A stretch of DNA of 25,917 nt from GCA-2731375 sp047518225. GTDB taxonomy: Bacteria > Pseudomonadota > Alphaproteobacteria > GCA-2731375. This document shows, piece after piece, positions 15,460 to 22,970 of this stretch (positions are counted from its first letter, which is position 1; each line of letters begins with the position of its first letter). The stretch lies in assembly GCA_047518225.1 (NCBI GenBank), contig JAKZRK010000018.1, forward strand, positions 1 through 25,917, given 5' to 3'. The translations under genes and the position numbers were made by a program. The notes under the pieces were generated by a model. The model had not been told where the DNA came from. It ran no database searches and worked only from the letters and a program-made list of their open reading frames with translations.

Positions 15460-16302
15460 CTACAGCGAGAACCGCTCGCCGAGATACACTCGACGCACGT
15501 CGTCGTGATCCACCACATCCGCCGGGGCGCCGGATGTCAGCACCCGTCCCTCGTGCAAAATGTAGGCACGGTCAATGATATCCAGGGTCTCGCGCACATT
15601 GTGGTCGGTGATCAGCACGCCGACCCCACGATCCTTGAGATGCGAGACCAGATCGCGGATTTCCCCCAGCGCGATGGGGTCAATGCCCGCCAGCGGCTCG
15701 TCCAGCAGGATGAAGCCGGGCTGGGACGCAAGCGCGCGGGCGATCTCCACCCGCCGCCTTTCGCCGCCGCTCAAGGCCAGCGAGGGCGTGCGGCGCAAAT
15801 GGCTGATGGAAAATTCGGCCAACAGATCTTCCAACATGGCTTCCCGCCGCTCGCGATCGGTTTCCAGCACTTCCAGCGCGGCGCGAATATTGTTTTCCAC
15901 CGACAGACCGCGAAAAATCGAAGCTTCCTGAGGCAGGTAACCCACGCCCAGACGGGCCCGGCGGTACATGGGCAATTCGGTCACATCCTGGCCATCCAGG
16001 TAGATCGAACCGCTATCGGGGGCCAGCAGACCGGTAATGATGTAAAAACAGGTGGTTTTGCCGGCGCCGTTGGGGCCCAACAGGCCAACCGCCTCACCGC
16101 GCCGCACGACCAGGGAAACATCACGGACGACGGGACGTTTGCGGAATCGTTTGCCTATTTTCTCCGCGCGCAGGCCCTCACGCTCGGCCACCAGACGTGG
16201 TGGGCCGTCATCGCCAATAGCCGGGCGGCCGTCTTCGGGGCCGCCGTCCGCGCTGGAATTTCCCTCACGCCGCATGCTGTTATTTCCGTCGTTGCCTGTC
16301 AT
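15460..16302 (-). CDS. lptB: LPS export ABC transporter ATPase LptB
   Basis: Cytoplasmic ATPase that powers LPS extraction from the inner membrane with LptFG and LptC. It has the full ABC signature set: Walker A GPNGAGKTT (76-84), Q-loop GVGYLPQEASIFRGLSV, signature LSGGERRRVEIARAL, Walker B FILLDEPLAGIDP, and H-loop ITDHNVRETLDI. At 280 residues it is about 40 longer than the usual LptB, because of a disordered, Gly/Asp-rich N-terminal extension (about 1-43). An in-frame ATG at codon 10 would shorten this only slightly. The start at 16302 has an AGGA ribosome-binding site. A 93-bp gap separates it from lptA. rpoN follows after 11 bases. Confidence 0.97.
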   Translation of the reverse strand: MTGNDGNNSMRREGNSSADGGPEDGRPAIGDDGPPRLVAEREGLRAEKIGKRFRKRPVVRDVSLVVRRGEAVGLLGPNGAGKTTCFYIITGLLAPDSGSIYLDGQDVTELPMYRRARLGVGYLPQEASIFRGLSVENNIRAALEVLETDRERREAMLEDLLAEFSISHLRRTPSLALSGGERRRVEIARALASQPGFILLDEPLAGIDPIALGEIRDLVSHLKDRGVGVLITDHNVRETLDIIDRAYILHEGRVLTSGAPADVVDHDDVRRVYLGERFSL

Positions 16303-16395
16303 TTTGCTTTTTCCTACCCCTTGCCTAACAGAACAGGGTTACCGATCGCTTACTTTTTCGGCGGTTATTTTTCATACGGTTAACGCTTCGATATT

Positions 16396-16938
16396 CTATT
16401 TCGCCGGGCTGCTTTTTCGTTTTGGCGGCACAAAACGGCCATGCACCCGGCCGCCGCTAATCTTGCTTCGCCCCGTGGCCATGTTCATCACTAATTTATC
16501 ACCCCGCAATACGTCCTGGCCGCGGGTCAGGACCACCGCGCCGGTTAACGTCAGGCGCTGTTCGGCGACGTCATAGACGCCAATATCCCCCCTGGCGTTT
16601 TCCGTCGCGGAAGAGACCAATACCTTATTGATGGCATCTATGCGCATGATCGTGCCGCCCCCGGCCGTGTTCGCACCATCTTTTGCGGCGGGCCGGTACC
16701 AGACTTTCAATTGTTCGGCGCGCAATTGGATACGCCCCTGGACGGCAACCACATTGCCGGAAAATATCGCCAAATTCTGATCCTGCCGGATCTCCAGGTC
16801 ATCCGCGTCGATGTCGATGGGCTGGTCGGTATCCCGGCTGCCGGGCTGACCTTGTCCCTGGGCCGGGCCCAGGGGTATGGCGGTGGACAGGGCCCACAAG
16901 AGCGCCGCCAGGGTCATTAGATGAAGGCGCCCGGCCAT
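16396..16938 (-). CDS. lptA: LPS transport periplasmic protein LptA
   Basis: Forms the periplasmic bridge that carries LPS from LptC to LptD. The 180-residue protein has a signal peptide (HLMTLAALLWALSTAIPLGPAQG, cleavage around 28) followed by the OstA/LptA N-terminal domain: PIDIDADDLEIRQDQNLAIFSGNVVAVQGRIQLRAEQLKVWY, INKVLVSSATENARGDIGVYDVAEQRLTLTGAVVLTRGQDVLRGDKLVMNMATGRSKI. A basic tail (PPKRKSSPAK) closes it. Its ATG is three bases after the lptC stop, so it is tightly co-translated. Confidence 0.93.
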   Translation of the reverse strand: MAGRLHLMTLAALLWALSTAIPLGPAQGQGQPGSRDTDQPIDIDADDLEIRQDQNLAIFSGNVVAVQGRIQLRAEQLKVWYRPAAKDGANTAGGGTIMRIDAINKVLVSSATENARGDIGVYDVAEQRLTLTGAVVLTRGQDVLRGDKLVMNMATGRSKISGGRVHGRFVPPKRKSSPAK

Positions 16939-16941
16939 GGC

Positions 16942-17640
16942 CTAACGTCCGCCCCGCGCCACAATGCGCATTTTTACATTGCCCGTGAAATGCAACCGTC
17001 GGCCATAATCCTCGATCACCAGACGATCGGCCCGCAGGGTGCCGAACGGGCCCTGGCCGCGCACGGGCAGGTCCGTCGTCGCGCGCCCGGTATTGAGATC
17101 GATTTCAACGACCTGCGCGTTGAATTCATAGCCCTGGTCGGAAAAAAGGTTAATCGCGCCCTGCAGACGCAAATGCTGACGTTGCTGATGGTAAATCCCG
17201 GTGTCCGCCATGATCGAGAACCATTGGCCGTCGGCCATGGACATATCCGCCTGTAACCGGTCCAGGGTGATCAGGCGCTGGTCATTGGGATCCAGGATCG
17301 CCCGGTCGGCGGTAACGACAAAGGGACGGTTGCGGGCATCGGTACCCCGATAGCGGGGCTGCAGCATGGCCAACTCGGCCGCGCCGCCGTCCTCGGTCGC
17401 GGCATAGGACAAATGAAAGCCCGTGGTCCGGCTAAATTCACTGGGCCAGATCACCACGGCGATCACCAGCCCCAGGGCGAGAACGGGCAGCAGCAGCTTC
17501 ATCATTCCGACGAAGCGGCTGTAGCGGGGCGAGACCCGCGCCTGGCGGCGGCCGGGATCGAATTGAAAGCGCCGTGCTTTCGCCGGGGTCGCGCCGGCGG
17601 CGCCGTCGTCCGTTGCCAATTCGGCGTCCATCATCGCCAT
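16942..17640 (-). CDS. lptC: LPS export system protein LptC
   Basis: Bitopic inner-membrane protein that passes LPS from LptBFG to LptA. The 232 residues comprise a cytoplasmic N-terminus of about 45, longer than in E. coli; one membrane helix (MKLLLPVLALGLVIAVVIW, about 47-65); and a periplasmic beta-jellyroll with the LptC pattern NRPFVVTADRAI, GIYHQQRQHLRLQGAINLFSDQGYEFNA and LRADRLVIEDYGRRLHFTGNVKMRI. It is three bases from kdsD on one side and from lptA on the other. Start ATG at 17640; MAMM gives alternative starts within four codons. Confidence 0.92.
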   Translation of the reverse strand: MAMMDAELATDDGAAGATPAKARRFQFDPGRRQARVSPRYSRFVGMMKLLLPVLALGLVIAVVIWPSEFSRTTGFHLSYAATEDGGAAELAMLQPRYRGTDARNRPFVVTADRAILDPNDQRLITLDRLQADMSMADGQWFSIMADTGIYHQQRQHLRLQGAINLFSDQGYEFNAQVVEIDLNTGRATTDLPVRGQGPFGTLRADRLVIEDYGRRLHFTGNVKMRIVARGGR

Positions 17641-17643
17641 TCC

Positions 17644-18636
17644 CTAAGCAATGCCGGCGCGCAGGATGTCGTGGACGTGCAAGATGCCCTTGGGCAGGCC
17701 ATCCTCGGTCACGAACAGACAAGTAATTTTGTTGGCATTCATGAAACCCAGGGCCTCCGCCGCCAGCGCCTTGGGGCGGATGGTCTTGGGATCGCGGGTC
17801 ATGACGTCGCTGACCACCTTGCGCATCAATCCGTCATCCATGTGACGGCTTAAATCGCCGTCCGTGACGATGCCCCGCAAGACGCCGGCGCCATCCAAAA
17901 CCCCGACGCAGCCGAAACGTTTCTCGGTCATGGTCAAAAGCACCGCTGACATCACGGTATCGTCGGAGCATAAGGGCAGTTCCGCGCCCAGATGCATCAG
18001 ATCCTCGACCTTGACGAATTCCCTGCCCAGACGGCCACCAGGGTGCAGGACCTGGAATTGATCGGCCGAGAAACCGCGCCGTTCCATCAAGGCGACGGCC
18101 AAGGCATCGCCCAGGCCCAGCATCATGGTGGTCGAGGTCGTGGGCGCCAGACCCATGGGGCAGGCCTCGGCCGTGGCGGGAAGGATCAGGGCGACGTCGG
18201 CCGCCGCTTGCAGGGTGGAGGGCGCCTTGCCGACCATGGCCAGCAGCGGGATGCCGCGAAACTTGGCATAGGCGACCAGGTCATTCAGTTCCGCCGTTTC
18301 ACCGGAATTGGATAGGGTCAAAACCCCGTCGTCCCGGCCGATCATGCCCAGATCCCCATGGCTGGCCTCGCCTGGGTGGACGTAATGGGCCGGCGTGCCG
18401 GTGGAGGCCAGCGTGGCGGCGATCTTGCGGCCAATGTGGCCGCTTTTGCCCATGCCGCTGACCACCAGCTTGCCCTGGATCTGGCCCAGCAATTCCACAG
18501 CGGCATCGAAATTTTCATCCAAGCCTTCGGCCAGTTTGCGCAAACCATCGGCTTCCAGGCGCAAAACCCGTGTTGCCGCCGCGCGGACACTGCCATTGTC
18601 CGGCGCCAATGCCTCATCCTGAGAATTCGCAGTCAC
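17644..18636 (-). CDS. kdsD: Arabinose-5-phosphate isomerase (KpsF/GutQ/KdsD family)
   Basis: Converts ribulose-5-phosphate to arabinose-5-phosphate, the first step toward Kdo in LPS. The 330-residue protein matches E. coli KdsD in length. It has a SIS sugar-isomerase domain (about 40-175: VVSGMGKSGHIGRKIAATLASTGTPAHYVHPGEASHGDLG, then TLSNSGETAEL) and two CBS modules (about 205-330: VMSAVLLTMTEKRFGCVGVLDGAGVLRGIVTDGDLSRHM and MTRDPKTIRPKALAAEALGFM). It is the first gene of the kdsD-lptC-lptA-lptB-rpoN-hpf-ptsN run, preceded by sigma54-like and sigma70-like promoter motifs. Placement with lpt genes supports LPS synthesis rather than sugar catabolism. Confidence 0.95.
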   Translation of the reverse strand: MTANSQDEALAPDNGSVRAAATRVLRLEADGLRKLAEGLDENFDAAVELLGQIQGKLVVSGMGKSGHIGRKIAATLASTGTPAHYVHPGEASHGDLGMIGRDDGVLTLSNSGETAELNDLVAYAKFRGIPLLAMVGKAPSTLQAAADVALILPATAEACPMGLAPTTSTTMMLGLGDALAVALMERRGFSADQFQVLHPGGRLGREFVKVEDLMHLGAELPLCSDDTVMSAVLLTMTEKRFGCVGVLDGAGVLRGIVTDGDLSRHMDDGLMRKVVSDVMTRDPKTIRPKALAAEALGFMNANKITCLFVTEDGLPKGILHVHDILRAGIA

Positions 18637-18709
18637 CTAATAAGCCTTTGAAATAGTTGTGACTTAGAGCAGGCATAGCCAACAATTGTTAAAGCGGTAC
18701 TAATTCCCG

Positions 18710-18725
18710 TGCGAAAATCGTGCCA
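18710..18725 (-). promoter_or_regulatory. Putative sigma54 (-24/-12) promoter of the kdsD-lpt-rpoN operon
   Basis: On the minus strand the 16 bases read TGGCACGATTTTCGCA, against the consensus TGGCAC-N5-TTGCA. Ten of the eleven specified bases match, with exact spacing and the invariant GG and GC. Transcription would start near 18697, about 60 bases before the kdsD ATG. The downstream operon encodes RpoN itself, so this may be autoregulation. No activator-binding site has been identified. Confidence 0.5.
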
Positions 18726-18742
18726 ACTTTTCCAGTTAATTC

Positions 18743-18771
18743 AGTATGGGCAATTTGATGGGGCGGGTCAA
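18743..18771 (-). promoter_or_regulatory. Putative sigma70 promoter of the kdsD-lpt-rpoN operon
   Basis: On the minus strand, TTGACC (18771-18766), 17-bp spacer, CATACT (18748-18743). Each box differs from consensus at one position. It lies upstream of the sigma54-like site and could give constitutive expression of the essential LPS-transport genes. Confidence 0.6.
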
Positions 18772-18823
18772 ACCAACATACAAGGCCGGGGACGCAGCCC
18801 GAACCGCTTCCTTGGCGCAGGCG

Positions 18824-21100
18824 CTAGCGCCGTTCAAGTTCGCGCGTAGCCGCCTCTGAAAGCCGGTCTTTAACGGCAGTTCCGCCGTCCAGTACCGTCC
18901 GGATTTTGCGCGCCAGTTCGGACTTGCGGAAAGGCTTGGACAGCAGTTCCACGCCCTCGTCCGGCCAATCCCAATGGGCCAGCGATTTGTCAAGATGACC
19001 TGACATGTAAAGCACCTTTACGTCAGGGCGCCGCCGTCCCAGTTCGGCGGCGACATCGCGGCCGTTCATCCCGCCGGCAAGGACCACATCGGTTAGAAGA
19101 AGATCGATAACCGGCGCTGTTTCCAATTGCGCGATCGCGGACGGCCCGTTGTCCGCATGCAATACCTTGTAACCCAGGTCTTCCAGCAAGGTCACCGCCA
19201 TGTCCCGGACCTCGCAATTATCCTCGACCACGAAAATGACCTCATCCCGCGCCTCCTGGCGCCCAAGTTCGATAACCGTGGGTTCCGGTTCTTCCTTACC
19301 GGCCGCACGCGGCAGATAGAGCTTCAAGGTCGAACCTTGGCCAACTTCGCTTTGGATCGTAACATGGCCGCCGGATTGCTTAATCATTCCGAACACCATG
19401 CTGAGACCCAAACCGGTCCCCTTGCCGATCTTCTTGGTGGTGAAGAAGGGGTCGAAAATTCGTTCCTGCACCGCCGGCGTCATGCCGGTGCCGGTATCGC
19501 TGACCGCCAGCAACACGTAGTCACCTGGCTCCACGTCCACCTGCGCGCCCGCGTCGGTCCTGTCGATCCGGGTGTTGCCGGTTTCAATGGTCAGCCAACC
19601 TCCGTCCGGCATGGCGTCGCGGGCATTTAACGCCAGATTTAAAAGCGCGTTTTCCATCTGTCCGGGGTCGGCCAGACAAGGCCACAGGCTGCCGTCATGC
19701 ACGGTCTTGATTTCAATGTTCGCGCCAAGGCTGCGGCGCAACAGGTCGATCATATCTTCCACCAGGCGGTCGAGCCGGGTCGCCTTCGTATCCAGATCCT
19801 GTTTCCGCGAAAAGGCGAGAAGCCGCCGCGTCAGTTCGGCGCCCCGTTCGGCCGCGCGCATGATGGCGCCGAGTTGCCGGCGCTGCCTGGCGTCACCCTC
19901 CGCCTGCCTATTCTGCATCAGTTCCGCACTACCCAGGATCACGGCCAGCAGGTTATTAAAGTCGTGCGCCACACCGCCCGTAAGCCGGCCCACCGCCTCC
20001 ATTTTTTGGGCTTGCGCCAATTGCGCCTCGCGATGAACCTCTTCCGTGATGTTGGTGCTCGAGCCTCGGTAGCCAAGAAACTTCCCTTGGTCTTCAAATA
20101 CCGGCACACCGCTAGACTTGATCCAGATGGACTCCTCTCCCTCCTGCACGCGGAGGTACACGAAGTCGCGATAGAGCCGGCGCGCTTCAAGTATCTTTAG
20201 ATGTTCAGCCCAATTTTTCCCGTCATGGTCGTCTCCCAGGAAGTCCCCGCGCATATTTCCAAGAAACAATTCCGGCGGCGCCCCCAAGGTATCCTCGATT
20301 TTCAAAGATACATAGGTGTAGCGAAAATTCTCATCGGTCTCCCAAAACCAGTCTGCCGTGGAACTGGCGAAATCCCTAAGCCGCGCTTCGCTTTCTTTGA
20401 GCGCGCTTCCCGTGCGCCGGTGATCCTTGACTTCTGTTTCAAGCTCCGCCGTCCGCTCCTTCACCCGGGCCTCGAAACCATCCCGCAACCGATCGGCCTT
20501 CGACTTTTCGCGGATGACCTGTGTCACCAACATGCCGCCGCTTAACAGCACCCCCGCGAACACGAAGAGAACGATCCATGCGAAGCCGAGAAACCGGTCG
20601 CGGTTCGATTCCTGCAACATATTCGAATGCTGAAGACCCCGCACCCTGACCTCATGCAATTCTTCCAAGACCGGAACCATGCGGGCGTGAAATATCCGCC
20701 GCGCATCCTCGTCCGACCGTGTCGCCGCGACGACGAGAGGCTCTAGCTCCCGAAGGACGCGCGTGGCATTTCGTACGGCGGCGGCGGCGCCATCGAGCGC
20801 CAAATACTCCTTGCCGGTTCGGCCGATCCGCGCCGAATCGATGCGGCTCCAAAATACGTCGAACCGATCAAGCAGGTCGTCATGGGTGAAATCCTTCACG
20901 CCGCCGATAAATTTGTCGGCACCGCGATCAAATTCCACGGCTTCGCGTTCAACCTGGGTGGCGAACCAAAGGATGCTGTCTTTGTATTGCGCACGGCGGG
21001 CGCCCATCTCTCCGAAAATACCGCCAGCGGTCATCGCCAAGCCGGCCGTAAATAAGACAATGATGAACACCAGCATGGCATTGACAGCGGTGAATCTCAT
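18824..21100 (-). CDS. Membrane-bound hybrid sensor histidine kinase (PAS-HisKA-HATPase-REC)
   Basis: A 758-residue inner-membrane kinase with a C-terminal receiver. Transmembrane helices at about 8-29 and 172-195 bracket a helical periplasmic sensor of about 140 residues. A coiled coil follows (about 200-240), then a PAS domain with PAC motif (about 241-355; WFWETDENFRYTYVS, GYRGSSTNITEEV). The HisKA has phosphoacceptor His379 (GGVAHDFNNLLAVILG). The ATPase domain has the N box NLALNARDAMPDGG, G1 DTGTGM, FDPFFTTK and G2 GKGTGLGLSMVFGM. The receiver (about 621-738) has VVEDN, phospho-Asp671 in LLTDVVL, and Lys722 in SKPF. It lies four bases after a periplasmic molybdopterin-oxidoreductase-fold gene, a likely signal partner. 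No separate output response regulator is nearby. Confidence 0.95.
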   Translation of the reverse strand: MRFTAVNAMLVFIIVLFTAGLAMTAGGIFGEMGARRAQYKDSILWFATQVEREAVEFDRGADKFIGGVKDFTHDDLLDRFDVFWSRIDSARIGRTGKEYLALDGAAAAVRNATRVLRELEPLVVAATRSDEDARRIFHARMVPVLEELHEVRVRGLQHSNMLQESNRDRFLGFAWIVLFVFAGVLLSGGMLVTQVIREKSKADRLRDGFEARVKERTAELETEVKDHRRTGSALKESEARLRDFASSTADWFWETDENFRYTYVSLKIEDTLGAPPELFLGNMRGDFLGDDHDGKNWAEHLKILEARRLYRDFVYLRVQEGEESIWIKSSGVPVFEDQGKFLGYRGSSTNITEEVHREAQLAQAQKMEAVGRLTGGVAHDFNNLLAVILGSAELMQNRQAEGDARQRRQLGAIMRAAERGAELTRRLLAFSRKQDLDTKATRLDRLVEDMIDLLRRSLGANIEIKTVHDGSLWPCLADPGQMENALLNLALNARDAMPDGGWLTIETGNTRIDRTDAGAQVDVEPGDYVLLAVSDTGTGMTPAVQERIFDPFFTTKKIGKGTGLGLSMVFGMIKQSGGHVTIQSEVGQGSTLKLYLPRAAGKEEPEPTVIELGRQEARDEVIFVVEDNCEVRDMAVTLLEDLGYKVLHADNGPSAIAQLETAPVIDLLLTDVVLAGGMNGRDVAAELGRRRPDVKVLYMSGHLDKSLAHWDWPDEGVELLSKPFRKSELARKIRTVLDGGTAVKDRLSEAATRELERR

Positions 21101-21104
21101 GACC

Positions 21105-21683
21105 CTACTCCACCGTAATCGACCTCAATTGCCACACCGATCTGTTATGATAGGTTTCGGAGCGCAAATTTGGTCGCTCGCTCCAGGGATAAATAATCCA
21201 AAGCGGTCCCTTGGAGCGGATTTGCAGGGGCTTGCCATCCTGACTCATCGCTAATATTACCTCGTATTTGCGAAAATCCGAGACCGGTATCTTCACGGCA
21301 TAATCGTTGATTACCGACGCGGTTACGGTCTTGCCGTGGGCGCCGACCCGCTTCAGCACCTCGCGAACCAAGACCCCTTGAAAGTTCACCATGCCTTCGG
21401 TCCAGGGGGTTGACGTTCTGACACGGACCTGGCGTAAATCGTTCAGCATGCCGCGGTCGAATTCAGCCGCCCCGGCATCATTCGTCACTTCGATTTGACC
21501 CTTGATGGTCAAGATCACCCGGCTTACCGGGCGCTTAAGATTTGCCTCGGCCCGGGTGTCCGCCGGACACCAAAATCCGGCGATCATCGCCGCGAGCAGC
21601 CCAATCAAAGCAGGTCGAAGTGATCGTGACGGAATGGCCAGAGCCTTTGAAGGTGTTGCGACAAATCCCGAAAAATCAGCCAT
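21105..21683 (-). CDS. Exported molybdopterin-oxidoreductase-fold protein, probable sensor partner
   Basis: A 192-residue protein with an N-terminal export signal (about 20-47: RSLRPALIGLLAAMIAGFWCPADTRAEA). The mature domain resembles the sulfite-oxidase/YedY molybdopterin-binding fold (VILTIKGQIEV, MVNFQGVLVREVLKRVGAHGKTVTASVINDYAVKIPVSDF, LAMSQDGKPLQIRSKGPLWIIYPW). The mature part contains no cysteine, so the molybdenum-ligand Cys of true sulfite oxidases is missing; it may not bind Moco as an enzyme. I chose the ATG at 21683 because GGAGG lies eight bases upstream and the signal peptide follows. An in-frame ATG 44 codons earlier lacks support. It is four bases from the histidine kinase gene, suggesting it binds a periplasmic ligand for the kinase. 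Function is inferred, not known. Confidence 0.7.
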   Translation of the reverse strand: MADFSGFVATPSKALAIPSRSLRPALIGLLAAMIAGFWCPADTRAEANLKRPVSRVILTIKGQIEVTNDAGAAEFDRGMLNDLRQVRVRTSTPWTEGMVNFQGVLVREVLKRVGAHGKTVTASVINDYAVKIPVSDFRKYEVILAMSQDGKPLQIRSKGPLWIIYPWSERPNLRSETYHNRSVWQLRSITVE

Positions 21684-21834
21684 CTCTTCAACCTCCAGGA
21701 ACCGCTGTTGTCCTGACCATATCGTTGCCGCCGTCAGCCGACCACGGTACGGCCGCAACACAATATAAAGCAAATTTGCCGAGAAGCCTGTGTGTTGAAC
21801 CGTTCTTGTCAGCATGGCCGGCAGGTCTTGGCCA

Positions 21835-21905
21835 TTATGATTATAAGCGTTTAAAGTTGCAAGTAATTATATAAAATACCACTTTTATGTGTATGAAATC
21901 CAATT
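21835..21905 (-). promoter_or_regulatory. AT-rich upstream region of the sensor-kinase operon
   Basis: The gap 21684-21926 holds no convincing gene. This part is strikingly AT-rich against a GC-rich background and contains two minus-strand TATAAT boxes (21845-21840 and 21871-21866), neither with a convincing -35 at normal spacing. It is a probable promoter region for the exported protein and histidine kinase genes. It is also where one would look for a terminator of the upstream RNase D gene, which I do not see. Confidence 0.35.
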
Positions 21906-21926
21906 GAACATTGATGCGGGGCTGCT

Positions 21927-22538
21927 CTAGTGGGAGAATATATCCATGGCAGACCAGCCGCCCAGGTCCAGTTCCGTCCGGGTGGGCAGAAAGTCGAAAC
22001 AGGCCTGGGCCAGGTGGCCGCGCCCTTCGCGGGCCAGCATCTCTTGCAACACCGCGTGCAAGCGGTGCAGGTGCAGAACATCGTTGGCGGCGTAATCCAA
22101 TTGCTGCGGCGACAGATGTTTCGCCCCCCAATCAGAGCTTTGCTGTTGCTTGGACAGATCAAGACCCAAAAGCTCGCGGCACAGATCTTTCAGGCCGTGG
22201 CGTTCGGTGTAGGTGCGCACCAGTTTCGAAGCGATTTTGGTGCAATAAACCGGCGCGCAGTCCACCTTCAAATAACGTTTGATCATGGCGACATCGAAGC
22301 GGGCGTAATGAAACAGCTTGATCACCGCGGGATCACTCAACAGGGACGTCAAATTCGGCGCCCGATATTTACCTTGCGCAAATTGCACCAAATGGCAGTC
22401 ACCATTCCCGGCGGACAATTGGATCAGACAGAGGCGGTCGCGGTGGGGATCAAGGCCCATGGTCTCGGAATCGATGGCGACCATGGACCCGAAAGACAGC
22501 CCGTCGGGAAGATCGCCTTGGTAGAGATGGTTGGCCAT
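21927..22538 (-). CDS. rnd: Short RNase D-type 3'-5' exonuclease (DEDDy)
   Basis: A 203-residue exonuclease of the alphaproteobacterial short RNase D type. It consists only of the catalytic domain, without the HRDC domains of E. coli RNase D. Exo I is VAIDSETMGL (Asp23, Glu25), Exo II LFHYARFDVAMI, and Exo III QLDYAANDVLHLHRL with the DEDDy tyrosine. It probably trims tRNA or other stable RNA 3' ends; it lies 111 bases downstream of tRNA-Leu on the same strand. The ATG at 22538 has no strong Shine-Dalgarno. In related genomes I recall this gene directly upstream of kdsD; here the sensor-kinase pair intervenes. Confidence 0.92.
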   Translation of the reverse strand: MANHLYQGDLPDGLSFGSMVAIDSETMGLDPHRDRLCLIQLSAGNGDCHLVQFAQGKYRAPNLTSLLSDPAVIKLFHYARFDVAMIKRYLKVDCAPVYCTKIASKLVRTYTERHGLKDLCRELLGLDLSKQQQSSDWGAKHLSPQQLDYAANDVLHLHRLHAVLQEMLAREGRGHLAQACFDFLPTRTELDLGGWSAMDIFSH

Positions 22539-22649
22539 GGCACGGCGACGCCCCTATTGTAAGAGGATCCAATATCAAGGGACCCGGCAGATGGCCCATT
22601 TCGTCCCATCCCATAAGCCTGTCGCGAAATACAGGGAACTTAGCGGGAA

Positions 22650-22736
22650 TGGTGCCCAGGAGAAGACTCGAACTTCCACGGGGTTACCCCCACTAGCACC
22701 TGAAGCTAGCGCGTCTGCCAATTCCGCCACCTGGGC
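22650..22736 (-). tRNA. tRNA-Leu (anticodon CAG)
   Basis: Read on the minus strand: a 7-bp acceptor stem GCCCAGG/CCTGGGC, D arm GGCGGAATTGGCAGACGC, anticodon stem GCTAG/CTAGT-side with loop TTCAGGT giving anticodon CAG, and a long class II variable arm with GGGG/CCCC pairing, as expected for leucine. The T arm contains GTTCGAGTC, then discriminator A and an encoded CCA. Total length is 87 bases. A close promoter lies just upstream. Confidence 0.97.
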
Positions 22737-22748
22737 CTCAGGGCGGCA

Positions 22749-22777
22749 TCGATACTGCCCAGGCCGGGCATTGTCAA
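22749..22777 (-). promoter_or_regulatory. Promoter of tRNA-Leu
   Basis: On the minus strand, TTGACA (22777-22772, perfect), 17-bp spacer, TATCGA (22754-22749). Transcription would begin about six bases before the mature tRNA 5' end. The -35 box overlaps the left arm of the inverted repeat at 22766-22816. Confidence 0.7.
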
Positions 22778-22816
22778 GGGACGCCATGGCTTGTGATGCC
22801 ATAGGGGACAATGCCC
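22766..22816. repeat. Nested inverted repeat between tRNA-Leu and the glutamine amidotransferase gene
   Basis: Perfect 10-bp outer arms GGGCATTGTC (22766-22775) and GACAATGCCC (22807-22816) enclose an inner 5-bp stem ATGGC/GCCAT (22786-22790, 22798-22802) with a 7-nt loop. There is no T run, so it is not an obvious terminator. It may be an operator, an RNA hairpin or a small interspersed repeat. Confidence 0.75.
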
Positions 22817-22970
22817 TGGCGCGGCTTTCGAATCTTGGGTCAGGCGCGTTGAATTTACCGGGAACGCATGCGAACGTGAGATGCCAAAGCCGGAGCGGAA
22901 ACCATTCGATTGGGCGTGGTTCACGACCGTGACGGCCGCCTGTGAATAATGCCCTCTAGGAGATAATATT

